DNA of 64,000 nt from Streptomyces cucumeris. GTDB lineage: Bacteria > Actinomycetota > Actinomycetes > Streptomycetales > Streptomycetaceae. Shown in pieces: positions 1 to 8,374 of this stretch; position 1 is the stretch's first letter, and each line of letters opens with the position of its first letter. The notes under the pieces are model-generated. The model was not told the origin of the DNA and did no database searches. It saw nothing but the letters and a program-made list of their open reading frames with translations. The stretch covers positions 55,269-119,268 of the forward strand of contig NZ_JANCLX010000027.1 in NCBI RefSeq assembly GCF_024295805.1. Direction: 5' to 3'. A program made the translations under genes and the position numbers.

Positions 1-524
1 GTGTCCGGCTCGGCGGCCCGGGTGGCGGCCCGTACGAGGTTCTGCTCCAGACGTTCCAGGGTGGCGAGGGCGTCCGCGCGTTCGCCGTCCGAGAGACCGG
101 CGGCCGAGATCTCCTCGAGTTGGCTCCAGACCCGCTCCACCTCCTGGCGCAGCGCGTGGCTGGCTGTCGTGGGCTCGATGAGCGAGGCGCGCTTGTCGGT
201 GGGGGAGGGCCGGCGGCGCACGAAACCGGCCTGTTCCAGGCGGCGGACGGTGCGGGTCATGGTGGCGGCGTCGGAGTCCATCAGGCGCACCAGGTCGATC
301 TGACGCTGGGGGCCCAGTTCCCAGAGGTGCATCATGACCAGCTCCTGGCCCGGATGGAGACCGATGCGGCGCAGCAGTTGTCCCGCGAACATGCGGTGCA
401 GCCGGGCCAGCCGGAAGATCGCGTGGCTGATCGGTCCGCCGCCGGCCGCGCCGGGAACCGGCACGGTCGCTTCCCGTTCCGTCACCCCGGAACCCTGCCC
501 GGCGTCAGGTGTGGACTGGGCCAT
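1..524 (-). CDS. MarR-family transcriptional regulator (C-terminus cut by window edge)
   Basis: The minus strand reads from an ATG at 524 (GGGGAAGAG upstream is the ribosome binding site) through the left edge with no stop, giving about 174 residues. After a loose N-terminus the MarR winged helix is clear: LHRMFAGQLL dimer helix, then PGQELVMMHLWELGPQRQIDLV, DAATMTRTVRRLEQAGFVRRRPS and the wing ending DKRASLIEPT. It lies 81 nt downstream of the ABC-F gene on the same strand, so it is probably co-transcribed and could control that gene. The ligand is unknown. The family call is secure; the role in drug response is inference. Confidence 0.88.
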   Translation of the reverse strand, partial: MAQSTPDAGQGSGVTEREATVPVPGAAGGGPISHAIFRLARLHRMFAGQLLRRIGLHPGQELVMMHLWELGPQRQIDLVRLMDSDAATMTRTVRRLEQAGFVRRRPSPTDKRASLIEPTTASHALRQEVERVWSQLEEISAAGLSDGERADALATLERLEQNLVRAATRAAEPD

Positions 525-605
525 CTCTTCCCCACTCTCCTGTCTGGACAGCCGAAACTGTACCCGTGAGCCGCCCGTGGCCGCGTCGATCGCGTGGCGC
601 ATCGG

Positions 606-2213
606 TCAGGCGAGGGTGACGAGGTCGCGGTAGTCCTCGCTCCACAGGTCCTCGTCCGCGTCCGGCAGGAGCAGGACGCGATCGGGCCGCAGCGCGTCGA
701 TGGCACCCTCGTCGTGAGTGACCATCACGATGGCGCCCGGGTAGGAGCCGACCGCGGTCAGGACCTCGGCCCGGGAAGCGGGATCGAGGTTGTTGGTCGG
801 CTCGTCCAGCAGCAGGACGTTGGCCCCGGAGTGCACCAGAGAGGCCAGCGCCAGCCGTGCCTTCTCCCCGCCGGAAAGCACCCCCGCGGGCGTGTCGGCA
901 TCGTCCCCGGAGAACAGGAACGCGCCCAGCACCTGCCGCACTTCGCCCTCGGTGAGGTGCGGGGCGGCATCGGCCAGGTTGCGCAGGACGGATCGGTCCG
1001 GGCGCAGGGTGTCGTGTTCCTGCGCGAAATAGCCCAGCCGCAGCCCGTGCCCGTGCACCACATGTCCCGCGTCCGGCCGCTGCTCGCCCGCCAGGAGGCG
1101 CAGCAGTGTGGTCTTGCCCGCCCCGTTGAGCCCGAGGACGACCAGCCGGCTGCCCCGGTCCACGGCCAGATCGACCCCGGACAGGACCTGGTGCCCGCCA
1201 TAGGATTTGGTCACACCGGCCGCGCCCAGCGGGATCCGTCCGCACGGCCGCGGTTCGGGCAGCCGGATCCTGGCGACCCGCTCCGTCCTGTGTGCCGGTT
1301 CCAGATCGGCCAGCATGCGATCGGCGCGCCGCGTCATGCTCCGGGCCATGACCGCGGTCGCCGAGCGGGCCTTCATCTTGTCCGCCTGCGCGTGCAGGGC
1401 GGCGGCCTTGCGCTCGGCTCCGGCCCGTTCCCGGGCACGCCGCCGTTCGTCCGCCTCCCGCTGGGTGAGATAGGCGCTCCAGCCCGTGTTGTGGATATCG
1501 ATCGCCGCCCGCGTGGCGTCCAGGTGGAACACCCGGTTGACGACATCGGCGAGCAGCGAGGTGTCATGGCTGATCACCACGAGACCGCCCCGGTGGTTCA
1601 GGAGGAAGGCCCGCAGCCAGCCGACGGAGTCGGCGTCGAGGTGGTTGGTCGGCTCGTCCAGGAGCAGGGTGCCGCCGTCCTGGCCGGAGAGCAGGATCCG
1701 CGCCAGCTCCACCCGGCGCCGCTGGCCGCCGGACAGTGTGCCCACCGGCTCGCCCATGACCCGGTCGGGCAGCCCGAGACCGGCCGCGACCCGGGCGGCC
1801 CCGGCCTCCGCCGCATATCCGCCACCGGCCTCGAACGCGGCCTCGGCCCGTGCGTAGTCGTTCATCGCCCGCTCCAGCGCGGCGGGATCCTCGGCCCCGG
1901 CCATCGCGGCCTCCGCCGCGCGCAGCCGACGCAGTGCCCGGTCCAGACCCCGGGTGGACAGGATCCGGTCGGTGACGGTGACCGTCGGGTCGGCGGCCCG
2001 GGAGTCCTGGGCGAGAAGCCCGACCGGGCCGGTGTGCGTGATCGCCCCGCCAGCGGGGCGGGCCTGTCCCGCGAGGGCGGTCAGCAAGGTGGTCTTGCCC
2101 GCACCATTGCGGCCGACCAGACCGATGCGGTCGCCGGGCGAGACGGTGAAGGAGAGGCCGGACAGCAGCAGGCGGGCGCCCGCGCGCAGCTCGACATCAC
2201 GAACGGCAATCAT
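606..2213 (-). CDS. ABC-F family ATP-binding protein (two ABC domains, no membrane domain)
   Basis: This 535-residue protein has two full ABC cassettes and no transmembrane span. The first has Walker A GRNGAGKTT near residue 34, signature LSGGQRRRVELA and Walker B LLLDEPTNHLD. The second has GLNGAGKTT, LSGGEKARLALA and LLLDEPTNNLD. A charged linker rich in Arg/Ala (SAYLTQREADERRR onward) joins them, as in ABC-F translation factors and antibiotic ribosome-protection proteins. The ATG at 2213 is preceded by GGAG, and the first residues MIAVRDVELR begin the ABC fold directly. A 7-codon reading frame and alternative hairpins lie just upstream, and a MarR gene follows. Whether it protects ribosomes from an antibiotic or acts in housekeeping translation cannot be told from sequence. 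Confidence 0.93.
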   Translation of the reverse strand: MIAVRDVELRAGARLLLSGLSFTVSPGDRIGLVGRNGAGKTTLLTALAGQARPAGGAITHTGPVGLLAQDSRAADPTVTVTDRILSTRGLDRALRRLRAAEAAMAGAEDPAALERAMNDYARAEAAFEAGGGYAAEAGAARVAAGLGLPDRVMGEPVGTLSGGQRRRVELARILLSGQDGGTLLLDEPTNHLDADSVGWLRAFLLNHRGGLVVISHDTSLLADVVNRVFHLDATRAAIDIHNTGWSAYLTQREADERRRARERAGAERKAAALHAQADKMKARSATAVMARSMTRRADRMLADLEPAHRTERVARIRLPEPRPCGRIPLGAAGVTKSYGGHQVLSGVDLAVDRGSRLVVLGLNGAGKTTLLRLLAGEQRPDAGHVVHGHGLRLGYFAQEHDTLRPDRSVLRNLADAAPHLTEGEVRQVLGAFLFSGDDADTPAGVLSGGEKARLALASLVHSGANVLLLDEPTNNLDPASRAEVLTAVGSYPGAIVMVTHDEGAIDALRPDRVLLLPDADEDLWSEDYRDLVTLA

Positions 2214-2271
2214 GGAAGAACGCTCCGAAACAGCGAAAGGACACACTTCTGGCGTGGAAGCGGGTCCTCGG

Positions 2272-2295
2272 CTAGGAAATTCGGGGCGTCGACAT
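2272..2295 (-). promoter_or_regulatory. candidate 7-residue leader peptide upstream of the ABC-F gene
   Basis: ATG at 2295 starts a seven-codon frame (MSTPRIS) ending with TAG at 2272, 58 nt before the ABC-F start, with a weak GGTGA upstream. Downstream RNA can form a GGAC...GTCC hairpin and a small CGCT...AGCG hairpin that covers the ABC-F ribosome binding site (GGAG). The leader segment CCGAA can instead pair with TTCGG in that second hairpin. This is the layout of ribosome-stalling attenuators of resistance genes, but the stems are short and the case is inferential. Confidence 0.35.
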
Positions 2296-2433
2296 GGGGT
2301 CACCGTAACGGGCCGCCCGCGGCGACCGCATCCGATTTCTGCCGGGGGCCTGCGCACAAGCCCCCCGGGGCCGGTTCGCGGCGTGCGTGTGGAGGTATGA
2401 CCGCACCGCCCCCGGCACACCGTCCGGCCGTGA

Positions 2434-2448
2434 CATGATCGGATCATG
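2434..2448 (+). promoter_or_regulatory. 7-1-7 palindrome over the methyltransferase start codon
   Basis: CATGATC-G-GATCATG is a perfect inverted repeat whose right arm contains the start codon at 2446. CATGAT also sits where a -10 box would be for a leaderless transcript (6 nt before ATG), and no Shine-Dalgarno sequence is present. It could be an operator, a promoter element, or both. Confidence 0.4.
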
Positions 2449-3276
2449 GCCGAGGACACGGGATATCTGCTGGACAACCGCCAGGTCGAGGCGGGCACCC
2501 GCTTCGAGGCGCTGTCGGCCCTCTTCGACCCCTCGACGTTCCGGCACTTCGAGACGGTCGGTGTCGACGAGGGCTGGCAGTGCTGGGAGGTCGGGGCCGG
2601 CGGCCCCACGGTCCCCGGCTGGCTCGCCGGACGCGTCGGACCCGGCGGGCGGGTGCTCGCCACTGACATCGATGTGTCCTGGATCCGAGGGGCCACCGCC
2701 GAAGGAGTCGAGGTGCTCCGCCACGATGTCGCCCTCGACCCGCCCCCGCCCGGCCCCTTCGACCTGATCCACGCCCGCCTCGTCCTGGTCCACGTCACGG
2801 ACCGCGACGCCGCGCTGCGCTCCATGGCCCGGGCGCTGCGTCCCGGTGGCTGGCTGCTGATCGAGGACGCCGACCCCGCTCTCCAGCCACATATCTGCCC
2901 CGACGAGTACGGCCCGGAGCAGGAGTTGGCCAACCGGCTGCGCCGCGGAGTCCGCCAGTTGCTCGAGGGACGGGGCGCCGACCTCGCGTACGGACGGAAA
3001 CTGCCGCGCCTGCTGCGCGAGACCGGCCTCGTGGAGGTCGAGGCCGACGCCTACTTCCCGGTCGCCTCGCCCCACTTGGACGTCCTGGAGGCGGCCACCG
3101 TCCACCAGGTACGGGACAAGCTCATCGCCGCGGGTCTCGCCACGGACGAGGAGATCGAGCGACACCTCGCCCATATCGCGACAGGGCGGCTGGACCTCGC
3201 CACCGCACCGATGATCTCGGCCTGGGGCCGCCGGCCCCTCGAAGACGGCCCCGGCCGACGGCCCTCTGAGCGCTAG
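2446..3276 (+). CDS. class I SAM-dependent methyltransferase
   Basis: A 276-residue soluble protein of the UbiE/Methyltransf_11 type. The SAM-binding motif I is WEVGAGGPTVPGWLA (residues about 45-59). The acidic residue at the end of strand 2 is in VLATDIDVSW, and the post-motif region FDLIHARLVLVHVTDRDAALRSM and ALRPGGWLLIEDAD follow in the usual order. The ATG at 2446 appears leaderless. It is divergent from the ABC-F gene and ends convergent with the next gene, sharing the tetranucleotide CTAG so that both strands stop with TAG. The methyl acceptor is unknown; its place beside a ribosome-protection-type gene does not by itself make it an rRNA methylase. Confidence 0.85.
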   Translation: MAEDTGYLLDNRQVEAGTRFEALSALFDPSTFRHFETVGVDEGWQCWEVGAGGPTVPGWLAGRVGPGGRVLATDIDVSWIRGATAEGVEVLRHDVALDPPPPGPFDLIHARLVLVHVTDRDAALRSMARALRPGGWLLIEDADPALQPHICPDEYGPEQELANRLRRGVRQLLEGRGADLAYGRKLPRLLRETGLVEVEADAYFPVASPHLDVLEAATVHQVRDKLIAAGLATDEEIERHLAHIATGRLDLATAPMISAWGRRPLEDGPGRRPSER

Positions 3277-3773
3277 GGGCCGGTTGTGCCACGGATCGCC
3301 TCGGCGGCCGACCGGGCGAACCCCGCCACGGTGCGCGGGCAACGCCACCGGGACTCCGGATCGGGGTCCTCACCCTGCTCGTCGAGGTCGTCCCATGTGT
3401 ACTCCGCGCCCCGGCCGAGCAGCGACAGCAGCACGGGGAAGAGCTCCAACCGCATATCCAGGTCGCCGTCGTCACAGGGATGACTCCCATGACCGCAGCC
3501 GAGGTCCGCCGCGGCCGGGTCCGAGGCGACGGCCAGCAGCGCGTCCACGGTCCGGTCCGCCACCGCGGAATCCGCCGCCCATGTCGCATGGCCGGACATC
3601 AGGACCAGGCCCAGCGTGAAGAACGCCGTCACATCCGGATCCCGGGGCACCGCGGCCCGCGCCCGGCCGAGCCGTTCCACACACCGCGACAAGGTCTCGT
3701 CGGGCTCCCCCGGGAAGTACCCCTCCCGTATCGAGTCCCAGTCCTCGATCAGCTGTTCCGCATCGGAGATCAT
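3273..3773 (-). CDS. conserved hypothetical protein, acidic, 166 residues
   Basis: Reads MISDAEQLIEDWDSIREGYFPGEPDETLSR from the ATG at 3773; a longer frame reaches 3851 but would run into the start region of the divergent zinc-ribbon gene. The protein is helical and acidic with a GCGHGSHPCDDGD segment around residue 112 that could bind a metal but matches no motif I know. No signal peptide or membrane span. The stop codon overlaps the methyltransferase stop on the other strand. I do not recognise the family. Confidence 0.65.
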   Translation of the reverse strand: MISDAEQLIEDWDSIREGYFPGEPDETLSRCVERLGRARAAVPRDPDVTAFFTLGLVLMSGHATWAADSAVADRTVDALLAVASDPAAADLGCGHGSHPCDDGDLDMRLELFPVLLSLLGRGAEYTWDDLDEQGEDPDPESRWRCPRTVAGFARSAAEAIRGTTGP

Positions 3774-3841
3774 GATCCGAACGACGATGGACCGGGCGTA
3801 CCGGTTCCCCGTACGCCGGATCTTGCTGACAGAGTGAGGAG

Positions 3842-4093
3842 ATGAACGCACGCATGAAGCAGAGGCAGTGCCCGGACTGCGGATCGACCGAGGTCTTCCC
3901 CATCGACCTCCACCGGAACCAGGGGGGAGCGATCTGGGTCATGCTCTGGGACACCTACGGGCGCAAGCGCATCGATCTCACCACACTCGCCTGTGCCGAC
4001 TGCGGATTGATACGCCAGTACGCGGCCGACGACGCGAAGAGCCGCAATCACCTGGCACGGGCCCTGATCCGCCCCTCGGACGACCCCCGCTGA
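3842..4093 (+). CDS. small zinc-ribbon protein
   Basis: An 83-residue protein with two CxxC pairs, CPDCG (residues 10-14) and CADCG (about 51-55), separated by about 40 residues, the spacing of a treble-clef or zinc-ribbon fold. AGTGAGGAG lies 2 nt before the ATG at 3842, and the alternative ATG at 3854 sits about 14 nt from it. It is divergent from the preceding hypothetical gene and ends 10 nt from the convergent secreted protein. The fold is well supported; the function is unknown. Confidence 0.75.
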   Translation: MNARMKQRQCPDCGSTEVFPIDLHRNQGGAIWVMLWDTYGRKRIDLTTLACADCGLIRQYAADDAKSRNHLARALIRPSDDPR

Positions 4094-4103
4094 GCCGTCT
4101 TCG

Positions 4104-4574
4104 TCACAGGTCCACGCCGGACGCCAGACGCCGGCCCACGGCGTTGTAGACATTGACGGTCGCGTCCGACCTCGACTCCTTCCAGTCCGCGTACGCCCAC
4201 GCCAGAGCGCTCGCCGGTGACTCGTCCACGCTCCCGTCCATGGCGTTGCCCGGCTGGGGGCTGTCGGTGAGATCCGTAGCGATATGGACGTCCCCGTCCT
4301 TACTGAAGATGATCCCGACAACGGCGGTGACATGTCGGGCGAGCTTCCTCTGCTCGGGCGTCCCCTTGGTGGCCAGACGGACACGGAACTCACGGGCCTG
4401 CTCCAGCGCCTCGTCATGATGGTCGATACGCGGCATGTCGGCTGTGGGGACCTCATCCTCGGCGGACGATCCGAAGGGCGTAAGCCCCGTTACCCCGAGG
4501 GCGAGGGCGACCGTCAACGCCACGAGCGCCGCCAGGGCAGCAGCCGTCCACGTCCGGAGTCTGTGCTGAGCCAT
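4104..4574 (-). CDS. secreted or membrane-anchored hypothetical protein
   Basis: A 156-residue protein with a classic N-terminal hydrophobic segment (TAAALAALVALTVALALGVTG, residues 10-30) after RLRTW. The following segment lacks a lipobox or clear signal peptidase site, so it may stay anchored. The rest is hydrophilic, with VVGIIFSKDGDVHIATDLTD and WAYADWKESRSDATVNVYNAVG patches and no cysteines. Function is unknown. A 160-nt spacer separates it from the next gene upstream on the same strand, enough for its own promoter. Confidence 0.7.
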   Translation of the reverse strand: MAQHRLRTWTAAALAALVALTVALALGVTGLTPFGSSAEDEVPTADMPRIDHHDEALEQAREFRVRLATKGTPEQRKLARHVTAVVGIIFSKDGDVHIATDLTDSPQPGNAMDGSVDESPASALAWAYADWKESRSDATVNVYNAVGRRLASGVDL

Positions 4575-4734
4575 TCGCGTTCCATTCCACTCATCGATGT
4601 CCGACGCAGCGCGAGTGTAGGAACGCCCTCACGGGCCGGCCGGAGTAGGCACTACTCAGCTGCGGGAGTCGAGCGACCGGGTTGCTTCGGTTGTCCGCGC
4701 CGCGATGAAGAGACGCTTGCGCTGGGCGCCGCCG

Positions 4735-6111
4735 CTACCCTCGCCCGGCGCGGGGCGCCACCCCCAGCCCCTTCAGCCGTTCGAAGTCGGCCGCGTCGAT
4801 CTGTTCCAGAACCTTCAACTGGCGTTCCAGTGACTTGAGCTGGCGGCCGCTGTCCTCGTGGCGCCTGAGGGCGTCCGCGGTCGTGACGTGGAAGCGGGCG
4901 AGCGCGACCTTGAGGCTGCGGCTCTCCAGGATCATCCGGTAGATGGTCTCCTCCGCCAGGGCGTCCCGGACGGACCGGACCGGGCGGGTGAAGAACAGGG
5001 TGACGATCTGCCCCGCTCCCAGGGTTCCGATGATCGCGGGGGTCTGCCAGGTGACCCGGCCCGGCCACACGACCTGGACCACCGACAGCGCGAGCGCGAT
5101 CAGCAGCAGAGCCGCGCCCAGGCCCAGCAGGAACGTACTGGCGAACCGGACCGTGCGCTGCGCCCGCCGGAGCCGTTCCGAGGTCTGGATGCGGTAGTCG
5201 CGCAGCCGGGCGTCCTCGTAGGAGAGGATGCCCTCCTTGTCCTGGATATAGGAGGCGTAGCCGGTGAACTCGGCCTCCCCGCCCCTGGTCAGGCGGCGGT
5301 CGTCATCGGGCCGGGAGCCGAGGAAACGGGCGAGCTCCGCCAGCCCGGTCATCACCTCGGCGCGCAGCACCCGTTCGCAGAAGTCCAGCGCCGACAGGTG
5401 CCGCTCCAGCGTGCGGCTCGCGGTGAGGGCGTCGGAGACGACGAGCTGGCGGACGTTGTAGCGCGAGCGGATACCGGTCAGCAGTAATTGGATCTTGATG
5501 TCGGTGAGCACACCGAGCACCACGACATGAGTCGTCTCCTCCCGGCCGTCCGCCAGCAGGCCGTCCAGCAGCGTCGCCAGGCGTGACGGCTGACGGGGCT
5601 CGGGGCGTCCGCCGGAGCTGTGCTGGAAGTCGAACAGCGTGTTGGACGTCAGGTGGTGGACGCGCAGCCTGCCGCCCCAGCCGTCCTCGCGAGGCGGCGG
5701 ATCCAGCAACTCCGCGAGGCCGTCGACGTACTCGGCGCCCCAGGTGTTCGCCTCGCAGTGTGCGCCGTACTGCCTGCGTTCGAGATCGTACGCCTCACCC
5801 GGTACGTGCCAGTCGCGGATGTTGATCAGATGGAGCACTCCGTCCCCGTGGCCGCGGGTCCGGGAGCCGACCGTGGCCTGGAGGAAGCGGGCGAGCGGGG
5901 AGTGGTGGATCTGCCCGGCGGACAGGACCCTGCGGTGTCCCTCCGTCCGGAAGCCGGTCCCGTTCTCGCTGTCCAGCAGCAGCTTGGACGCGGCGCTCTC
6001 CGGCAGACACAACTGGCAGTCCAGGTTCAGGAAGAGGTCGTTCTGCAGACACTGCGTGATCAATATGTACTGCGGTGCGCTCTCGCCCGGGCGTTGTGCG
6101 CGCGGTTCCAT
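4735..6111 (-). CDS. isochorismatase/nicotinamidase-fold protein with degenerate active site, fused to a two-helix membrane domain and coiled coil
   Basis: 458 residues from ATG 6111 (GAGGGGGG just upstream). Residues 15-260 follow the cysteine-hydrolase fold: QNDLF (23-27), the metal-binding IRDWH (D100, H102) with H118, NTWGAE (122-127), and GVLTDIKIQ (200-208). In active enzymes the Asp of the first strand and the Cys after T-D-x are catalytic; here they are Gln20 and Lys206, and the usual Lys region (151-162) is also changed. Two membrane helices follow (about 324-348 and 357-375), then a cytoplasmic amphipathic tail with heptads (395-440). The design resembles a ligand-sensing pseudo-enzyme coupled to a two-TM effector or anchor. 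It is not a standard nicotinamidase. Confidence 0.8.
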   Translation of the reverse strand: MEPRAQRPGESAPQYILITQCLQNDLFLNLDCQLCLPESAASKLLLDSENGTGFRTEGHRRVLSAGQIHHSPLARFLQATVGSRTRGHGDGVLHLINIRDWHVPGEAYDLERRQYGAHCEANTWGAEYVDGLAELLDPPPREDGWGGRLRVHHLTSNTLFDFQHSSGGRPEPRQPSRLATLLDGLLADGREETTHVVVLGVLTDIKIQLLLTGIRSRYNVRQLVVSDALTASRTLERHLSALDFCERVLRAEVMTGLAELARFLGSRPDDDRRLTRGGEAEFTGYASYIQDKEGILSYEDARLRDYRIQTSERLRRAQRTVRFASTFLLGLGAALLLIALALSVVQVVWPGRVTWQTPAIIGTLGAGQIVTLFFTRPVRSVRDALAEETIYRMILESRSLKVALARFHVTTADALRRHEDSGRQLKSLERQLKVLEQIDAADFERLKGLGVAPRAGRG

Positions 6112-6380
6112 GGTCCCCCCTCGGCCGTCACACGCGCATCGGCATCCGGGGGTGCGACGGTCGTCCCCCTCGACGCGTGCTCCAGCGTCCATCATGCGAC
6201 TGTTGATGAGGAGGCGGAAGCATCTGACCGCTTCTGACACCAAACGACCGGATGAGTCAACGCCACCCGCCCCGGCCTCCTTGACCCCCGTCGTCAGGCG
6301 TTGGCCCTGACCGCGTCCGGCCCGGAGGCCCGGTGAGACCATCTCCACCACGATCTACGGGTACGAGGGGTTGGACTCAT

Positions 6381-7031
6381 ATGGCACGCCGGTCCGGGGC
6401 AAAGGCCAGAGACGCTCGGCGGGCACGGGAGGCGAAGCGGGCCGAGGACGCGCGGCTCACCGCGAAGCGGGCGGCGCCCGGCGGCGAGGGCACCAAGCAC
6501 CGGGGGAGACTGCGCGGCAACCTGTGGCCGGTGGTGGGCGTACTGGCCTTGCTGACGGCCATCGGCGGATCGGTGCTGCTGGCTTCCTCGCAACTGTTGG
6601 AGGACATATGGCGTGACCTCGCCCCGCGGTGGCCCGGCGGCGGATACGGCTTCGCTGCCTCGGCCGGGTTCGTGCTCTTCCCCGCCGTGGCCGGAGTCGT
6701 CGTGGGGCTGGGCACTCTATCCGAGGACGTCAGGGGATGGCGGCGGAGCCGGAGGCCGCACCACATCGCCAGGGCGGCTGGTCACGGTGTGCTCGCGGCT
6801 GCGAGCGGCCTGCTGGGCGCCCTCGGCCTCGTGGTGGTGACGACGACGCTCAACGGGAAGGGAGGCGCCCGCTCGGACGGCCTCTCCGTCTTCCTGCGAC
6901 GCGAGTACCCCTTCATCGGGTACGTGGCGCTGGGCGGCATCGTGGCCCTGCTCGCGGTCGCCGCGGTGACGGTCAAGCTCCGGGAACTGCTGCGGCGCCG
7001 GGCGAGCGGGTCCGGTACCGCGCGTCCGTAG
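6381..7031 (+). CDS. integral membrane protein with basic N-terminal tail
   Basis: 216 residues from ATG 6381 (GAGGGG 10 nt upstream). The first 45 residues are strongly basic (RRSGAKARDARRAREAKRAEDARLT). Four hydrophobic segments follow at about residues 50-70, 90-113, 133-155 and 175-195, with a basic C-terminus. The basic tails should stay in the cytoplasm. It is divergent from the pseudo-nicotinamidase gene across a 269-nt spacer. I do not recognise the family and assign no function. Confidence 0.75.
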   Translation: MARRSGAKARDARRAREAKRAEDARLTAKRAAPGGEGTKHRGRLRGNLWPVVGVLALLTAIGGSVLLASSQLLEDIWRDLAPRWPGGGYGFAASAGFVLFPAVAGVVVGLGTLSEDVRGWRRSRRPHHIARAAGHGVLAAASGLLGALGLVVVTTTLNGKGGARSDGLSVFLRREYPFIGYVALGGIVALLAVAAVTVKLRELLRRRASGSGTARP

Positions 7032-7396
7032 CCGGTTCCGCAGCCATACGAAGAAGCCTCGCCCTGCGGCCGGTTCGCCACCTGACGCGGGTGCCCTCGA
7101 CGCCGAGGCCGGTGTGGTGATCCGGCGGCTGCCGGACTGGGCCGGACTCCAGTTCCGCGAGCCTGACCCGTGAGGGGCCCGCCTCCTGCGCTGGGTCGAC
7201 TCCCTCCAGGCTTCGGACGGAAACCACTGACCCGGCACACCGCAGCGGTGGGCCCCACACCAGGGGGATGGGCCATGGTGGGGTTAGTTCCGGTCATCCC
7301 CCGAGCTGAGGGACGAGCCGGCGTGAACCACGGAGACTCCCGTGTCAGCCTCCTGGGTGACAAAGGTCAGAACGGGGCGTGGCGAGGAGGGGCTCC
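7032..7396. other. intergenic region, 365 nt
   Basis: No complete gene is visible. A short open stretch near 7080-7172 reads DAEAGVVIRRLPDWAGLQF and stops, with nothing convincing upstream, and may be a gene relic. The last 100 nt must hold the promoter of the AraC gene; I see no clean palindrome there. Confidence 0.5.
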
Positions 7397-8350
7397 ATGC
7401 TGGGAGCGACGGTGTTCCGGACCGGTGACGTGGACCCGGTCGACAGATTCGACTGCTGGCGGGACCTGATGTCGAAAACCCTGTGCCCCATGGATATGGA
7501 CAGCGAACACGTGGCAGCGTTCCAGGCGGAGACGAAGCTGCTGGAACTGGGGGCCGTCAGCGTGTGGCCGACCGTCGTCGAACCGATGAGCTGGCGCAGA
7601 ACGCCCCGTCTGATACGTCACTCCGACCCGGAGTACTACCACCTCACCTTCCCGATCACGGGGTCGGTCGGTATCACCCAGGCGGGCCGGGAAGCCGTCC
7701 ACGGGCCTCGTGAGATGTACGTGGTGGATACCTCGCAGCCGTTCCACTGCGTCACCAGCGCCCTGCACGCGGTGGGTCTGGAGGTTCCCAAGAGGCTGGT
7801 GCCCCTGCGCAAGGCAAAGGCCGACCTGCTGCTGACCCGGCGGCTGCCGGCGGACGAGGGCTACGGAAGCCTGCTGGCCCAACTGCTGGAGCAGTTGGCG
7901 ATGAACAAGGGACCGTACGGCCCCGCCGACGCGCCCCGGCTGGGGGCGATCATCGTCGACCTACTGTCCTCGCTGTTGGCTCATGTCCTCGACCGGGACG
8001 CGTCCCTGTCCCAGGAGACCCGTCAGTGCACCCTGATGCTGCGCATCCGAGCCTTCATCGAGGCGAACCTGGCCGACCCCGGGCTGACGCCCCGTACTGT
8101 CGCGGAGGCGCATCACATCTCCCTGAGCTATCTGCACCGCCTGTTCGAGCAGGAGGAGGAGACGCTCGCCGCCGGAATCCGCCGCCGGCGCCTGGAACGC
8201 GCACGGCGTGACCTCGCCGACCCGGCTCAGAATGACACCCCCATCTACGCCCTCGCCATGCGCTGGGGCTTCCCTTGCGGTGGTGAGTTCAGCAGGGCCT
8301 TCCGCAGAACATACGGAGTCTCGCCGCGCGAGTTCCGTCAGCGGTGCTGA
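7397..8350 (+). CDS. AraC-family transcriptional regulator
   Basis: 317 residues from ATG 7397, chosen because GAGGAGGGG lies about 5 nt upstream; a GTG at 7379 is in frame but has no such site. The N-terminal 180 residues are of the AraC_binding_2 type (FDCWRDLMSKTLCPMDM onward, RHSDPEYYHLTFPITGSVGITQAGRE). The C-terminal 100 residues hold the two HTH motifs: LTPRTVAEAHHISLSYLHRLFEQEE and the second ending GFPCGGEFSRAFRRTYGVSPREFR. The gene is convergent with the following tetR and lies apart from any obvious target, so its regulon cannot be guessed. Confidence 0.92.
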   Translation: MLGATVFRTGDVDPVDRFDCWRDLMSKTLCPMDMDSEHVAAFQAETKLLELGAVSVWPTVVEPMSWRRTPRLIRHSDPEYYHLTFPITGSVGITQAGREAVHGPREMYVVDTSQPFHCVTSALHAVGLEVPKRLVPLRKAKADLLLTRRLPADEGYGSLLAQLLEQLAMNKGPYGPADAPRLGAIIVDLLSSLLAHVLDRDASLSQETRQCTLMLRIRAFIEANLADPGLTPRTVAEAHHISLSYLHRLFEQEEETLAAGIRRRRLERARRDLADPAQNDTPIYALAMRWGFPCGGEFSRAFRRTYGVSPREFRQRC

Positions 8351-8374
8351 CCCCGGCGCCGTGGCGCGGCGGCT

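Noticed and set aside
594..2438. Long open frame on the plus strand opposite the ABC-F gene
   Set aside because: It is the complement of a gene with clear Walker and signature motifs; the plus-strand protein is Gly/Arg/Pro-rich with no motif.
2446..3276. 23S rRNA methylase for antibiotic resistance next to the ABC-F gene
   Set aside because: Motifs are those of general small-molecule methyltransferases; no Erm- or TlrB-type signature is visible.
7080..7172. Possible short C-terminal gene relic
   Set aside because: Only about 30 codons and no recognisable family; kept as a remark in the intergenic entry.
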